A stretch of 64,000 bases of DNA from the NCBI GenBank assembly GCA_029378245.1, contig JARKIF010000009.1, positions 992,001-1,056,000 on the forward strand. The letters are read 5' to 3'. The translations under genes were made by a program, and so were the position numbers. Within the stretch, counting starts at the first letter, position 1, and every line of letters begins with the position of its first letter. Shown in pieces: positions 20,977 to 33,691 of this stretch. Under the pieces are notes generated by a model, which saw only the letters and a program-made list of their open reading frames with translations, was not told the origin of the DNA and searched no databases. Origin of the DNA: Roridomyces roridus. Its lineage: Eukaryota; Basidiomycota; Agaricomycetes; Agaricales; Mycenaceae.

Positions 20977-22711
20977 CTAAGACGTCCGGGGCGTGAATTT
21001 CATTTTGCACCCGTCCTTGGGGAAAAGAGTCGCAATGATTCTGAACAGCCATGTTAGAGCAGGCCCAAAAGGTATACGGTGAAAAACACTCACTCGACCT
21101 CGTCCGTCAGCGGGGTAACTTCGTGTTCCCAATCAAACATCATCGCTGCGATGCCCAGTACCAGGGCAATGTTCATGCCGGCATACTCAAGGCCAATGCA
21201 CCGATGCGGGCCAGCACCCCACACCAAGTAGTTCTTCGGGCTCGAATTGGCGAGTCCATTGGGGTCGAGCCAGCGCTCGGGGGTGAACGAGTCTGGTTCA
21301 GGGTATACGGTAGGGTCGTGGAGCGAGTTGTAGAAGGAAGGAATGAGCATGGATCCTGCGGGCACAGTGTAGTCGTCCGAAATCGGGAAGGCCTTGGTGG
21401 ATTTGTACGGGACCATGACTACAGGCGGCTTGACGCGCAGGCTCTCTTTCACAACAGCTTGCAGGTACGGCATTTGGTCCATGAGCTCAATCGTGAGTGG
21501 TTGCTCGTAGTCGCCCTGGCGCACACGCTCCTGCTCCTCCCGCACTTTTGCGAGAACCTCCGGGTGGTCGACGAGGTGCTGGAAACCGTAAATGAGACCG
21601 CTGCTCATCGCATCCTGAGACGCGAAGAGGAAAGAGAAGACGACCATGGCCATCTCGTGATCGCTGAACTCGCGACGACCGCTGTACGAGGGGTCATTGA
21701 GCACCTGTACCCATTGGTCCAACATGCACGTCGGCTCGCCGCCGTTGGCCATCTCGATCTTGCTTTGGGCGGCGGCCTTTTCGAGCCAGTACATGGCGAT
21801 CTTGCGAGCCTGGATGGCCTTGTAGACATTGGTGCCGGGGAGCGCGAGGGGGAAGTTGACGAGTTCAAGGGCCTGGGTGATGGCCCAGTACTTGTCGCTG
21901 ATCTCCTTGGTAGCATGCTCAGGAATATGGTCCCCGCAGAAGACGCGCAGGGACGTGTCCATATTGAGGAAGCGCGCCGGCATCATGATGGGCTCGGGTG
22001 ACTTGCCAAAGTCCTCGCGCCATTGCGCGAAATGTTTCCTCGTGATGATATCTTGAATCGTGACGTAGGATCTGGAATGGAATCAGCCAAAAGTAGTCCG
22101 ATTAGAATAGACTGACCCGATCGCTTTGCGGGTGAAGAGGTTGTTAAGGCCACGACGGTAGTCGACGTGCGTTTTGCCGGTCAAAAACACCCTGCCAAGG
22201 GTCAGGACGCGTTCCAAACGAGAGACGGTGTAAACACACCAGTTATCGGGGAGAAGAATTTGTTTGGCGGATTGGACGAGGCAAGGCTCAGCATATGTGG
22301 GCGAGTTGAGGATTTTGCGGGTATAGTCATTAGAGGACGCCATAACGATGAAGCTGGTGTCGTTTTAATGGGAGGCAGCTGTGGGAGAAATTCCACTCAC
22401 ATGTTGAAAACACTGATAGCACTCAAAACGCCCGAGTCCCATTGCCTCTTGTAACCCTCGAAAGTTGGCTTCATCGAGTCAGCAAATTTGCCGATGATGG
22501 GGATGGTCCAGTTGTCGCCCGGGAGATGACGCTTTTTCATCCGGTAGACGGTCTGCTCCAAGGCAAGAAGTGCGAAGAGGATCGCAGCAGTAGTGTAGAG
22601 CCAAGTGAAGGACTCTGGCACATTGAACGCGGACAGTGAGGAAAACGCGTAGAGGGGAGAGGACGTGGGGGACGGGACGGAGGCGGCTGGGCTCTTGAAG
22701 AAGGACGCCAT
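20977..22711 (-). CDS. ERG5: C-22 sterol desaturase, cytochrome P450 CYP61 (ERG5)
   Basis: ERG5 introduces the C22-23 double bond late in ergosterol synthesis in the ER. The start is the ATG at 22711. An N-terminal membrane anchor (WLYTTAAILFALLALEQTVY) is followed by the proline-containing hinge LPGDNWTIPIIGKFADSMKP. P450 landmarks are VDYRRGLNNLFTRKAIG, FLFASQDAMSSG (I helix), ESLRVKPPVVMVPY (ExxR), ISDDYTVPAGSMLIPSFYNS, PERWLDPNG and the heme-binding WGAGPHRCIGLEYAGMNIAL. A 53-nt intron (21041-21093) precedes the last exon, which ends GCKMKFTPRTS. The anchor, the DYRRGLN motif and the heme loop fit CYP61 rather than CYP51. Confidence 0.95.
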
Positions 22712-22958
22712 GGCGGGAAGAGGCAAGAGCTAAGCGAGAGAGAATCCGAAAATCGAACCATTCTTTACAATTTCGTAAATTTAGCCAAGTGACCAAGTTC
22801 ACCTTACAAACAGAGACTCGATCCGGTCGGCGTCGAGACTCGCATTTATGGACTAGACTGGGGACTCATCAAATGCGCCTATAGCCTGAGCTCTTGCCCT
22901 TTACTTCATCTTTCTTTGGCGCTGGAACGCCCAAGTCTGCGACTTTTTTGCATTCGAT

Positions 22959-23940
22959 ATGCCACCTTTTCACTTCTTTCGGGGGTTATTTTTCTGGATT
23001 AACGCCGCGAAAGCCGTCCTGGTAAATGTGACCGTCGATGGCACTGCAGGCGACCCTGGGGCTTTCGTGGTGTACACTCCACCGGATGCCTGGAACAACG
23101 GTCCAGACTCTCTCGATGGGACCTCGCACGAATCGACGGTCAGCTGGGGTCTCTGCTCATAACAATAATCCTAACGTTTTCTCTGCAGTTTAGCACCAAC
23201 GATACCCATCCCTCTGTCCCGCCAACCGCATCGGTTTCGTTCTATGGTACGCGTCCGTCATCACCCCTATTCCCATTTTAAAAAATTCTTTCAGGTTCTG
23301 CGGTCTATGTATTTTGCACATTGTCTCGTTCAAGCGATGCAGACATGACCTTCTATATCGACAGCGTCCCTACAAGCACTTTCAACTCGCGCGGGATTGG
23401 CTCTACTGGTTACGATTATGGCGTTCCGGTCTACTCAAACACGACCCTCGCCATGGGCATGCACAACCTTACGCTGCAAAACGGTCATGTGAACGGTGAC
23501 CAGTCTTTGTTGATCCTCGACTCGATCGTATACACGTGTGTGATGTGCTTTTCTTCAATGTCAAGGTTCGACTCTTTTCCAGGTACGACGATGGGCGCCA
23601 AGTCGACGCGCCGGAGTCCGGTATCACGTCCACTGCCGCGGTTATGAATTCTCGCAGAACCACACTAGCTGTCGTCGCCGCACTTGTCGCCGCCTTTGTT
23701 CTCATTCTCATCGGGCTTGCTGTTTTCCTCTACCGCCGCCGTCGCCACCGTCGGGAGATATACGCTCGATATATGCCCAATGGCAGCATCTCCGCCTTTC
23801 CGACGTTCTTGACTCCAAACGTAATGGCACCGTCACGTGTATACGCTGGCACCACGCATCGACCATACGCAGACCCGGACCCTTCGCAGACATCAATCCA
23901 GCGACCGCAGCGATGGGAGCATGTCGCGGCAGTGCGTTGA
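22959..23940 (+). CDS. Single-pass membrane protein with extracellular beta-rich domain
   Basis: Four exons (22959-23138, 23189-23246, 23295-23535, 23583-23940). The N-terminal hydrophobic segment looks like a signal peptide or anchor. The ectodomain has several N-glycosylation sequons (NVT, NDT, NTT, NLT) and aromatic beta-strand patterns (SVSFYGSAVYVFC, MTFYIDSVPTSTF). One transmembrane helix (TTLAVVAALVAAFVLILIGL) is followed by RRRRHRRE and a Pro/Ser-rich cytoplasmic tail. This type-I architecture is frequent in mushroom genomes as an uncharacterised expanded family. Function unknown. Confidence 0.8.
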
Positions 23941-24468
23941 TGTAGAAGCTTGGATAGACCAAATAGAATCGCGCCATAATCAGACGAGTTTCGTTCACTA
24001 ATAGTAAGAAACAGGCATGCGCACTCACCGTTTTGTTTACCGAGAAGGTGGCACGGCCGCACGGGAACCAGTCAGGAACCCCGTGCATCAAGGTCCATCA
24101 AGGCGCGTCATCCAGTGTCGGTGCGTGCGCAATTTGACGCCATTCTCTGGTATTCCGATCGACTTGTTCCCCACGGCTTTCGAAAATCATGAACCCGCGA
24201 CTCTTCGTCTTCAAGCTCAAGCCCGGGACAAAACTCGGGTCAGCCTCTGAGCCGGAGCCTCCGAGTCCCTCTCTGCTTTTCGGGTCCTCCTGAACAAGTA
24301 ACGCAGCCTGTCTTGATTTCTCGAGCGGTCAGCTGATCAACATGTCGGAGAAACGGAATTGACAAGCGGGCTCCGCGCGTACCCGTCAGTCTTTGTGAGG
24401 CTCAGAAAGCATCTAAATAGCGCAATTTTTCTCTCATATGGAGTCCCGGTTCCTCGCCCTACTTCAGG
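23941..24468. other. Intergenic, about 530 bp upstream of esterase 2
   Basis: Presumed promoter of esterase 2. A short repeated word (catcaaggtccatcaagg) lies near 24088-24105. No supported gene or RNA. Confidence 0.55.
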
Positions 24469-26466
24469 ATGCGAAGCGTCTTTGCTCTCGCCGTTGTCTA
24501 TGCCTCGGCGTGCTACGCCGCGAGTCTCGCGACTGTCTCTGTCAAAACCACCTCTGGTACGATCCAAGGCACGAGCACCGATGGAGGTGAGCATCTTGGC
24601 TCCCATCTCAGCATAATGCTCACCATAAGCGACAGTGTCCATCTTCAAAGGCATAGTGCGTGTCCCGACCCCCCTTTTCTGTTCGACGTCTTATTGTCTG
24701 CCCTGTAGCGCTACGGGCAACCGCCCACCGGAGACCTCCGCTGGCAACCCCCAGTCGCATTCACATCGAACGCCACGCAGACAGCAAACACCCTGCCCCC
24801 TTCCTGCATACAACAGTTCCCATTTGCTGGTGCTGCCCTCAATGAATTAATCTTCAATACCCCTGCGCCCCCGGAAAGCGAAGATTGCCTGTTCCTGCAA
24901 GTGCATTTTCTTATTGCGATTCAGAGTATCTGAGAATGCTTGTCAGGAACGTATGGGCCCCTACCAATGCATCCAACCTCCCGGTCGTGGTCTGGATCTA
25001 TGGCGGGTCAGTGTGAACGTTCTGCTTGTGAACTCGAGCTGAGAGATTTCGTTTCTCCAGCGCTCTAGCCTTTGGGACAGCCTCTATCGCTGAATATGAC
25101 GGATTCTCGATGGTGAAAAACCAAGGCATAATCCTGGCGTCTTTCAACTATCGAACCAACGTCTTTGGCTTCCCCGGCTCTCCAGACCTGCCTCTTACGG
25201 GGAACAATCTCGGTTTCCTGGACCAAGGTGTGTCTCGATCAACCCATCATTGATGTGCTGATATTTTGAAAGAATTGGTGTTTAAGTGGGTCCAAAACAA
25301 CATTGCTGCGTTTGGTGGCAATCCAACCGAGGTTACTATCTGGGGTGAGAGTGCGGGCAGCAAGTCAGTTTCTGGCGCAATTAGTCGTCACACCCCCGCT
25401 GATGCGCCCTTCCGTGCGGCCATCATGGAATCAGTCGCCGACACTTCCATGTCCCCGACACCATTGGTCGCTTCCTTCAACAACTTTTCAGGCGAAGTAG
25501 GGTGTGGGCAAACTCCTGGTGATGCACGCCTGGCTTGTCTCAAGAAAGTCCCCGCTTCGACCATCCGCACGTACCTAAACGGTCCCAAAGGCGCATCATT
25601 TAGGCCCATCGTTGACAAGTGAGCGCTCGACCCCTCACTCGGTGGCGTGAAACTCAAATATACTACAGTCAAGTCACGTTCGCTGACCCGCTGCAACGCA
25701 TCCGCCAGGGGCTCGGGGCTCGGGTGCCATTTATCATCTCGAATAATCAGGACGACGGGACTCTGTTCACCATTGGCCAAGACAACCTTACCAATTACCT
25801 CGCTACACACTTCCCGACTGTGACCCCCGCCCAGGCTAGAGCTCTCTATACTTCGGGTCTCAGCGATCATGATGTCATTTCTCAAGTTGTCAAGGATGTT
25901 ACATTTCTTTGTCCCACCGGGTTGTGGTCAAACGTGACCGTTTTGGCTGGCGTCCCGAACGTATTTCGCTATTCGTACGGTAACTCAGTTTTATAGTGCG
26001 ATTCACCAGAGTCTAAATTTGCTGCAGGCGCTGTGTTTGCCGACTTGCAGGTCTTTCCAAACGCGGGAGCATGGCATTCGTCTGAGCGTGCGTGTGTTGC
26101 GTCCCTTTCCTCACCCCTCTCAAAATGATCCAGTCCGCGAGATCTTTGGCACCTACAACAGCAGCACTGCTACTGCAGCGGAAGTCACGCTATCCGCGAC
26201 CTACCAAAAGCTGGTGGCCGATTTCGTGAAGAATCCGACAGCTTCTCCGGCCCCCAACTGGCCAAGATACATCCCGGGCAGCAACACCAAGACGCTGGCG
26301 AAGCTGGCGTACAATGGGAATGTTTTGACGAGCAATGTTGTGGAGGCGGTACAGAGCGACTTGATTGTGCGTCTTTGGTTTGTTTTTTCGGCAATGGCTA
26401 ACGGGCTGTTTGCAGGACGGGCCGTGTTCTCTTTGGAACAAGTTCCTGGATTTTAGACCGACGTGA
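24469..26466 (+). CDS. Secreted type-B carboxylesterase/lipase, paralogue 2
   Basis: Same family and intron layout as the minus-strand esterase at 18.6-20.6 kb. It has a signal peptide ([20 protein letters not shown]), [40 protein letters not shown]...[28 protein letters not shown] and [17 protein letters not shown], a canonical G-E-S-A-G nucleophile elbow. NNQDDGTLF and NAGAWHSSE follow, and it ends [16 protein letters not shown]. Protein similarity between the copies is high along the whole length, so they arose by duplication and inversion. The substrate is unknown. The last exon start (after TTGCAG near 26415) is inferred by comparison with paralogue 1. Confidence 0.88.
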
Positions 26467-26493
26467 TTTCTGTAGTGGGTCTTATGCCGCTGT

Positions 26494-27092
26494 TCATCTG
26501 ATTTGTACATGATCCGACTGCACTACACCATCACGTGCCGGTGCTTTCCACGGTCGCGTCAACAAAGACAAATTCCCTAAACCAATTCTCCTGGACGGTT
26601 GACCCAGGTGAATGTCGTATTGTGTACGTTCGGTAAAACAACCTGGAGCGTAGTTGTGTCGTATTGGAAAATTTGTGCGGCTAGATGCGTTGAGAAAGGA
26701 TACAAGGGAAATAGACTCAGACGCACTGTAGGACGACCCGTTTTGGAAGAAAGGGTACTGAAGAGTGTAGGTGGCGGGGATCACGTCCTGGTCGAAGAGA
26801 TGTAGAATGACGGGACCCTCCCAGCTGAAGAGACCATTCAAGACGTGTCAGGGCAAGACATCAAGTATGTAGCCTACCCGTCAGAAATAACCGTATCGGG
26901 GATGGCAGCTCCAGTACGGAGACAACCCATGCCGAACAGACTGCTGGCAGGGACAATCGAGTCCGAGTAATCCCAAGTGATGTTCTGCCCGTTGTGCAGC
27001 ACGAGCTGCTGTGCAGAGCATGAAAGCACCGCGGCGGAGAAAAGGGCAGAAGCGAGGGATGTGAGCTTGACCATTGTGAGGAACTGAGCCAT
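26494..27092 (-). CDS. Small secreted protein
   Basis: Two exons (27092-26878, 26824-26494) joined by a 53-nt intron (26825-26877). The signal peptide is around MVKLTSLASALFSAAVLSCS. The mature part has LVLHNGQNITWDYSDSIVPA, CLRTGAAIPDTV and DGWEGPVILHLFDQDVIPAT, a beta-rich pattern with NIT, NGS and NAS sequons. The start could be 27101, 27092 or 27074. The last 30 or so residues are less convincing and a further intron may remove them. No family recognised. Confidence 0.65.
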
Positions 27093-27284
27093 GAGTATCA
27101 AAGTTTGCTCCCTTTATACCTCGTCGAGTGCGGTCAGGCGAAGCCGTTTTTTGAACAGGCCATATGGCAGGTCTTGGCAACGGGATTGAACTGATTCCTC
27201 GGTATGTAATCGGAAGTGTCAAAAGAAACAATGTTACAACAGATACACGGGGCAAATACAAAAAAAAAAGTAAAATACCACAGC

Positions 27285-30014
<2,730 letters not shown>

Positions 30015-30074
30015 GGCGCGTAAGTACTTGGGTGGTGGGACAATAGACGCGAGAGATCAATCGATCAAACGCGA
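30015..30074. promoter_or_regulatory. 60-bp shared promoter of MCM5 and CSN6
   Basis: The divergent start codons are separated by only 60 bp, so the transcripts must share a compact promoter and may overlap at their 5' ends. A near-palindromic gatcaatcgatc sits at 30055-30066. If the CSN6 start is the second ATG (30108) the spacing is 93 bp. Confidence 0.55.
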
Positions 30075-31425
30075 ATGGCACAGCCACATACAGCCCTACA
30101 GAGCACCATGGACACTGACGACTCGGTGGTGCTTCCCTCGTCGACAGTTTCGGGCCTGTCCCTCTCACTGCATCCCCTGCCAATCCTCAACATATCAGAA
30201 CACTTGACCAGGTTAAAATTGCAGTCGAATTCCAACTCGCCCTTTGGTCAGTATGACATGCACAAGACGTCCTCATTCCTCATCGCCAGTTAGTCTTGGG
30301 TCGCACTCTTGGGCACTCAGAATGGCCGTGACGTCGAGATCGTCAATACTTTTGAACTAGCTGTCGAAGCCGACGGCGAACTCGTTGACCATGGTTTCTT
30401 GGTATCCAGACGCGATCAGTGTGAGTTACACCCATGCTGCTCCAGATGTACGCTAATGGTCTTCCAGACAAACAGGTCTTTCCCTCGCTCGAGTTTATCG
30501 GATGGTACACCGTCGCTCAGCGACCCACTGCCCGTCATATTGCATTACACGAGCAGGTGCGGCCACGATCGCGCAAAAGAGTTTAGCAAGCTTACCAGTC
30601 CATCTAGTTCACGGGGTACTGCTCCACACCACTGCTGCTTCTCCTCCAACCCTCGATCTCTCTTGCCGCAAGCTCTGATGTCAACGCACAAAATCTTCCT
30701 TTCAAAGCCTATGAGCCGTCAATAGAACTCAGAGAGAGGAAATCGCGATCCGTGTACATTGAGGTTCCATACACTGTTGAAACAGGCGAAGCTGAGCGTA
30801 TTGCGGTCGATTGGACGGCCAGGGGCGGAGGCAGCGGTACAAGCTGTATGTCAAAGGAACTCGACTTGTTATCAATGTGGCTGACATGCACGCAGTAGAG
30901 TCCCATCTCCAGACGCAGCGCGCAGCAGTCAAGATGCTGCACGAGCGTATCATGCTCCTTGTGAAATATGTGTCGGATGTCGTAGCAGGTATGATACATC
31001 TTCTCTCTCCGAATCTGTCCCTCACCTTTGATATCAGAACAAAAGCCGAAAGATCACTCTGTACTGCGCTCCTTGTCCGCTCTCATTGCGTCCTTGCCTG
31101 CAACCGAAAACATTGCCTTCCGGAAAGAATTCGAGACTGTTAGTGATACTACAGTATCGGGTTCTATATCTCATTTCCTTGCAGGAGTACGAGGACGTCC
31201 AGCTGACCGCGTTCCTTTCCTCCTTGACAAAATCAGCAAACATACTCAATGATGTCAGTTTGTGTTTTCCCCAGCTGAAATTTAATTGATCACTCTTTTT
31301 CGCAGCTTGTGGACAAGCACATCGTGGTAACCAGTAGTGGGAGCGGGGAGCGTGCACCCGGTGGGCCACGGAGGCGAGGCATGGGCATGGGTATGAACCG
31401 AGGAGGCGACTGGGATCGCCACTAG
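30075..31425 (+). CDS. CSN6: COP9 signalosome subunit 6 (MPN- domain)
   Basis: CSN6 is the non-catalytic MPN partner of CSN5 in the signalosome that removes Nedd8 from cullins. SLSLHPLPILNISEHLTRLK, the block ALLGTQNGRDVEIVNTFEL, YKQVFPSLEFIGWYTV and HEQ...LLLLLQPSI follow the MPN fold, and the JAMM metal ligands are absent as expected for CSN6. The C-terminal helices (LQTQRAAVKMLHERIMLLVK, EDVQLTAFLSSLTKSANILN) and a Gly/Arg/Met tail complete it. The sequence needs one base fewer around 30298-30303 to read VLG then ALLGTQ without a break (see findings). Two start ATGs are possible (30075, 30108). Confidence 0.88.
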
Positions 31426-31539
31426 AATCGCCAGTCCATCATTCAACTCTCTTGTATTTTTTGTCACCAACTCTGTCCAACCGAGAAAGAATAACGATTC
31501 GTTTGCTATTAGTAACATTGTGAGTAGATCCCAAATAAA

Positions 31540-33349
31540 TTAGCTGAGACGGGGCTTTATGACGGATGACCGCCGTCTTAAATCCTTGAATTTCCGCCAT
31601 AGACCAGGCGATGAACGCGTGGAAGACGCGCTAGACGATAGCTGTCCCGAGGATACACTCGACGCTGGGACTGCGAGCGACTCGGACTTGTGTGCTTTGG
31701 GCACAGGAAGAGGCCCAGATGATGGGGGCATAGGTGATGGGGGCTCTGGGCTTGATTCCTGTTCGGAGGAGGCATACATGAGCGGACTTGAGGCATCCGT
31801 GCGCGGACTTGAGTTTTCGCTTTCCGGCGACGAAGCCGCAGCATCTCCATTCTCGGGTTCCATTTCCTCGGAATCCTCCTCCTCTGGCTCCGCCCATGAG
31901 ATGTTTCGGCATCTCCGACCCAGATTGCCATTAATTTCAAAGATATCGTCCTCTTTGAAATCAGTTTCGGTTTCGTCGTGACGGGCGGTAGTCGGGGAAT
32001 GGACCGTGGTCGCAAAGTCCCAAGAATCAACAGTGCCATGCTTGGGAGCGCCGGGTGCCACCCGGCGCTCTTGTCGGTGAGTCAAAGGCGGGAGGTCCTC
32101 TGGTAAACAAATGCCATAAATGCCAAGGACCAAAAATGGAGCGCAACGCACTCAGAATAGCGCCGACCAGATAAGCCTTTTTCTTGGACGACTTGAAAAA
32201 TGGACTCTGCAGCAATTCCTCTGCCGTTGGACTGGTATAATGATAAGCAGATGTGTCGAAACAAGTGAATGGACTTGCCGTTTGGATGGGTCCTTGACTA
32301 GGCAACTATCAACAATCTCCTTGAAAGCCCGCGAGTACTTGAATGTTCCCCCTTCTCGATCTAGGGAAGGTGGGGCCTCTTGAATTCTGGGCGCGTTGTC
32401 AGAAACAAGTCGACTTGTTTGCCGGCGACCTACGTTTTTAATAGAACCTTTTGCGGGGATTCACGAGACCGGGGTGGACGGCCTTGAGTCAGTTCGAGGG
32501 CCGTGATCCCGAAGCTCCAGATGTCTGCCGCAGAATCGTAATGCCGCGCCTGTATAACCTCGGGAGCCATCCAACAGGGCGTCCCTACGAAGGACTTTCG
32601 CTTGCCCATCCTGGGGCGAGTTCCGCCATTGGGTGGCGCTTCAAAGGAGATACGTTTGCTGCCGCTGCCGCTACTGCTACTTCGTTGAGAACGAAGAGCG
32701 GCTTCAGCGGTAATGATCGCGGGCTTGGATTGGGAGCCCGCTTGGCGAGACGTGTCTTCAGCTAGATCGGCTGCCACGCCCAAGTCACCCAGAAGGACCG
32801 TGCCATCGTCGTCTCTGCACAAGTAGAATTAGTACGGTAAGGGGGTGCGGTTGTATACACGCACATGAGAAGGTTAGCAGCCTTGACATCTCTGTGGATA
32901 AATCCATTAACATGGAGATAATTGAGCCCCTGCAGCGCCTGCTGCAATATTGTCTTGATGACTTCTTCCTCTAGACCCCCGGCCCATCCGTAGCGCATTA
33001 CATCGGCAACACTCCCGCTGTTCATGAGACGGAGCGCGATGCATAGCTTGTGGTCATCCGTCTGGAAAGAGCCACGAACACGAAGCACATTGGGGTGCTT
33101 GGAGAGACCCATGAGGACCGTCTCGCGCTGGAGTAATTCCAGAGTGTGTGGCGGCAAGGAGTCGAGGTCAATAACTTTGAGGGCGCATGGAATGCGCTTG
33201 CCCTGTGAACGATACTCTGCGGCGTAAACGACGGAAGAGGCGCCAAAGCCGATGGGCGAGCCGAGAGTATAATCGTCGCGGCAGTCTGAGAAAAGCTCCC
33301 ATGCGTCCTCGACGGCGCCAATGAACTTGCGAGGGTTTTGAGATGGCAT
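31540..33349 (-). CDS. STE20-family protein kinase, OSR1/SPAK/FRAY-like
   Basis: A serine/threonine kinase. The start at 33349 gives [20 protein letters not shown], then the kinase domain: [14 protein letters not shown] (glycine loop), CALKVIDLD (Lys), [14 protein letters not shown] (catalytic loop), [10 protein letters not shown] (DLG in place of DFG), [20 protein letters not shown] (activation segment, OSR1/SPAK style) and [18 protein letters not shown]. An insert of about 45 residues rich in Ser and Arg lies between DLG and the activation segment. After the kinase come [12 protein letters not shown] and a long acidic Ser/Pro-rich tail ending in a basic stretch. No clear conserved C-terminal RFxV-binding domain is visible, so regulation may differ from animal OSR1. 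Confidence 0.85.
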
Positions 33350-33691
33350 TGAGGGAGTGGAGATTTAGTTGCGAAGAGATGGTAGACAAGTGAGCGGTTT
33401 AAAGCATAATCTGGTCTGAAACCGGGTCTCGAAGAAGGAAAGGGTTGATCGTGCGCGGGAAAGGGAACGTGTGCATCCAAGTAGTAAGATGAAATGTGAA
33501 TAGGGCTCTCTGGGTTGGATCCAGCAGGTGCTCACAGGCGCCACTGGCCAGAAAAAGAGAAAGGCGGGCTGGCGGGCCGTCAGGGCTGGAGCAGTGTGCA
33601 TTGAGTGTAGCATGTGTAAATATCCCGCAATCTTATTGGCTCATCACTTTGTCCACAATCTCTCCGTATACCACCTCCCCGTCGACGACCA
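33350..33691. promoter_or_regulatory. 342-bp divergent promoter of two protein kinases
   Basis: The region between the OSR1-like and SR-protein kinase starts. No TATA box or repeat stands out. A CCAAT-like element (rc attgg, 33634-33638) is present at about 33.63 kb; its use is inference. Confidence 0.4.

Noticed and set aside
21051..22001. 316-codon plus-strand open frame
   Set aside because: Antisense of ERG5, which has the heme loop and ExxR on the minus strand.
27250..27275. Poly-A run near the MCM5 3' end as a possible retroelement tail
   Set aside because: Only about 10 A residues, no target duplication or element body nearby.
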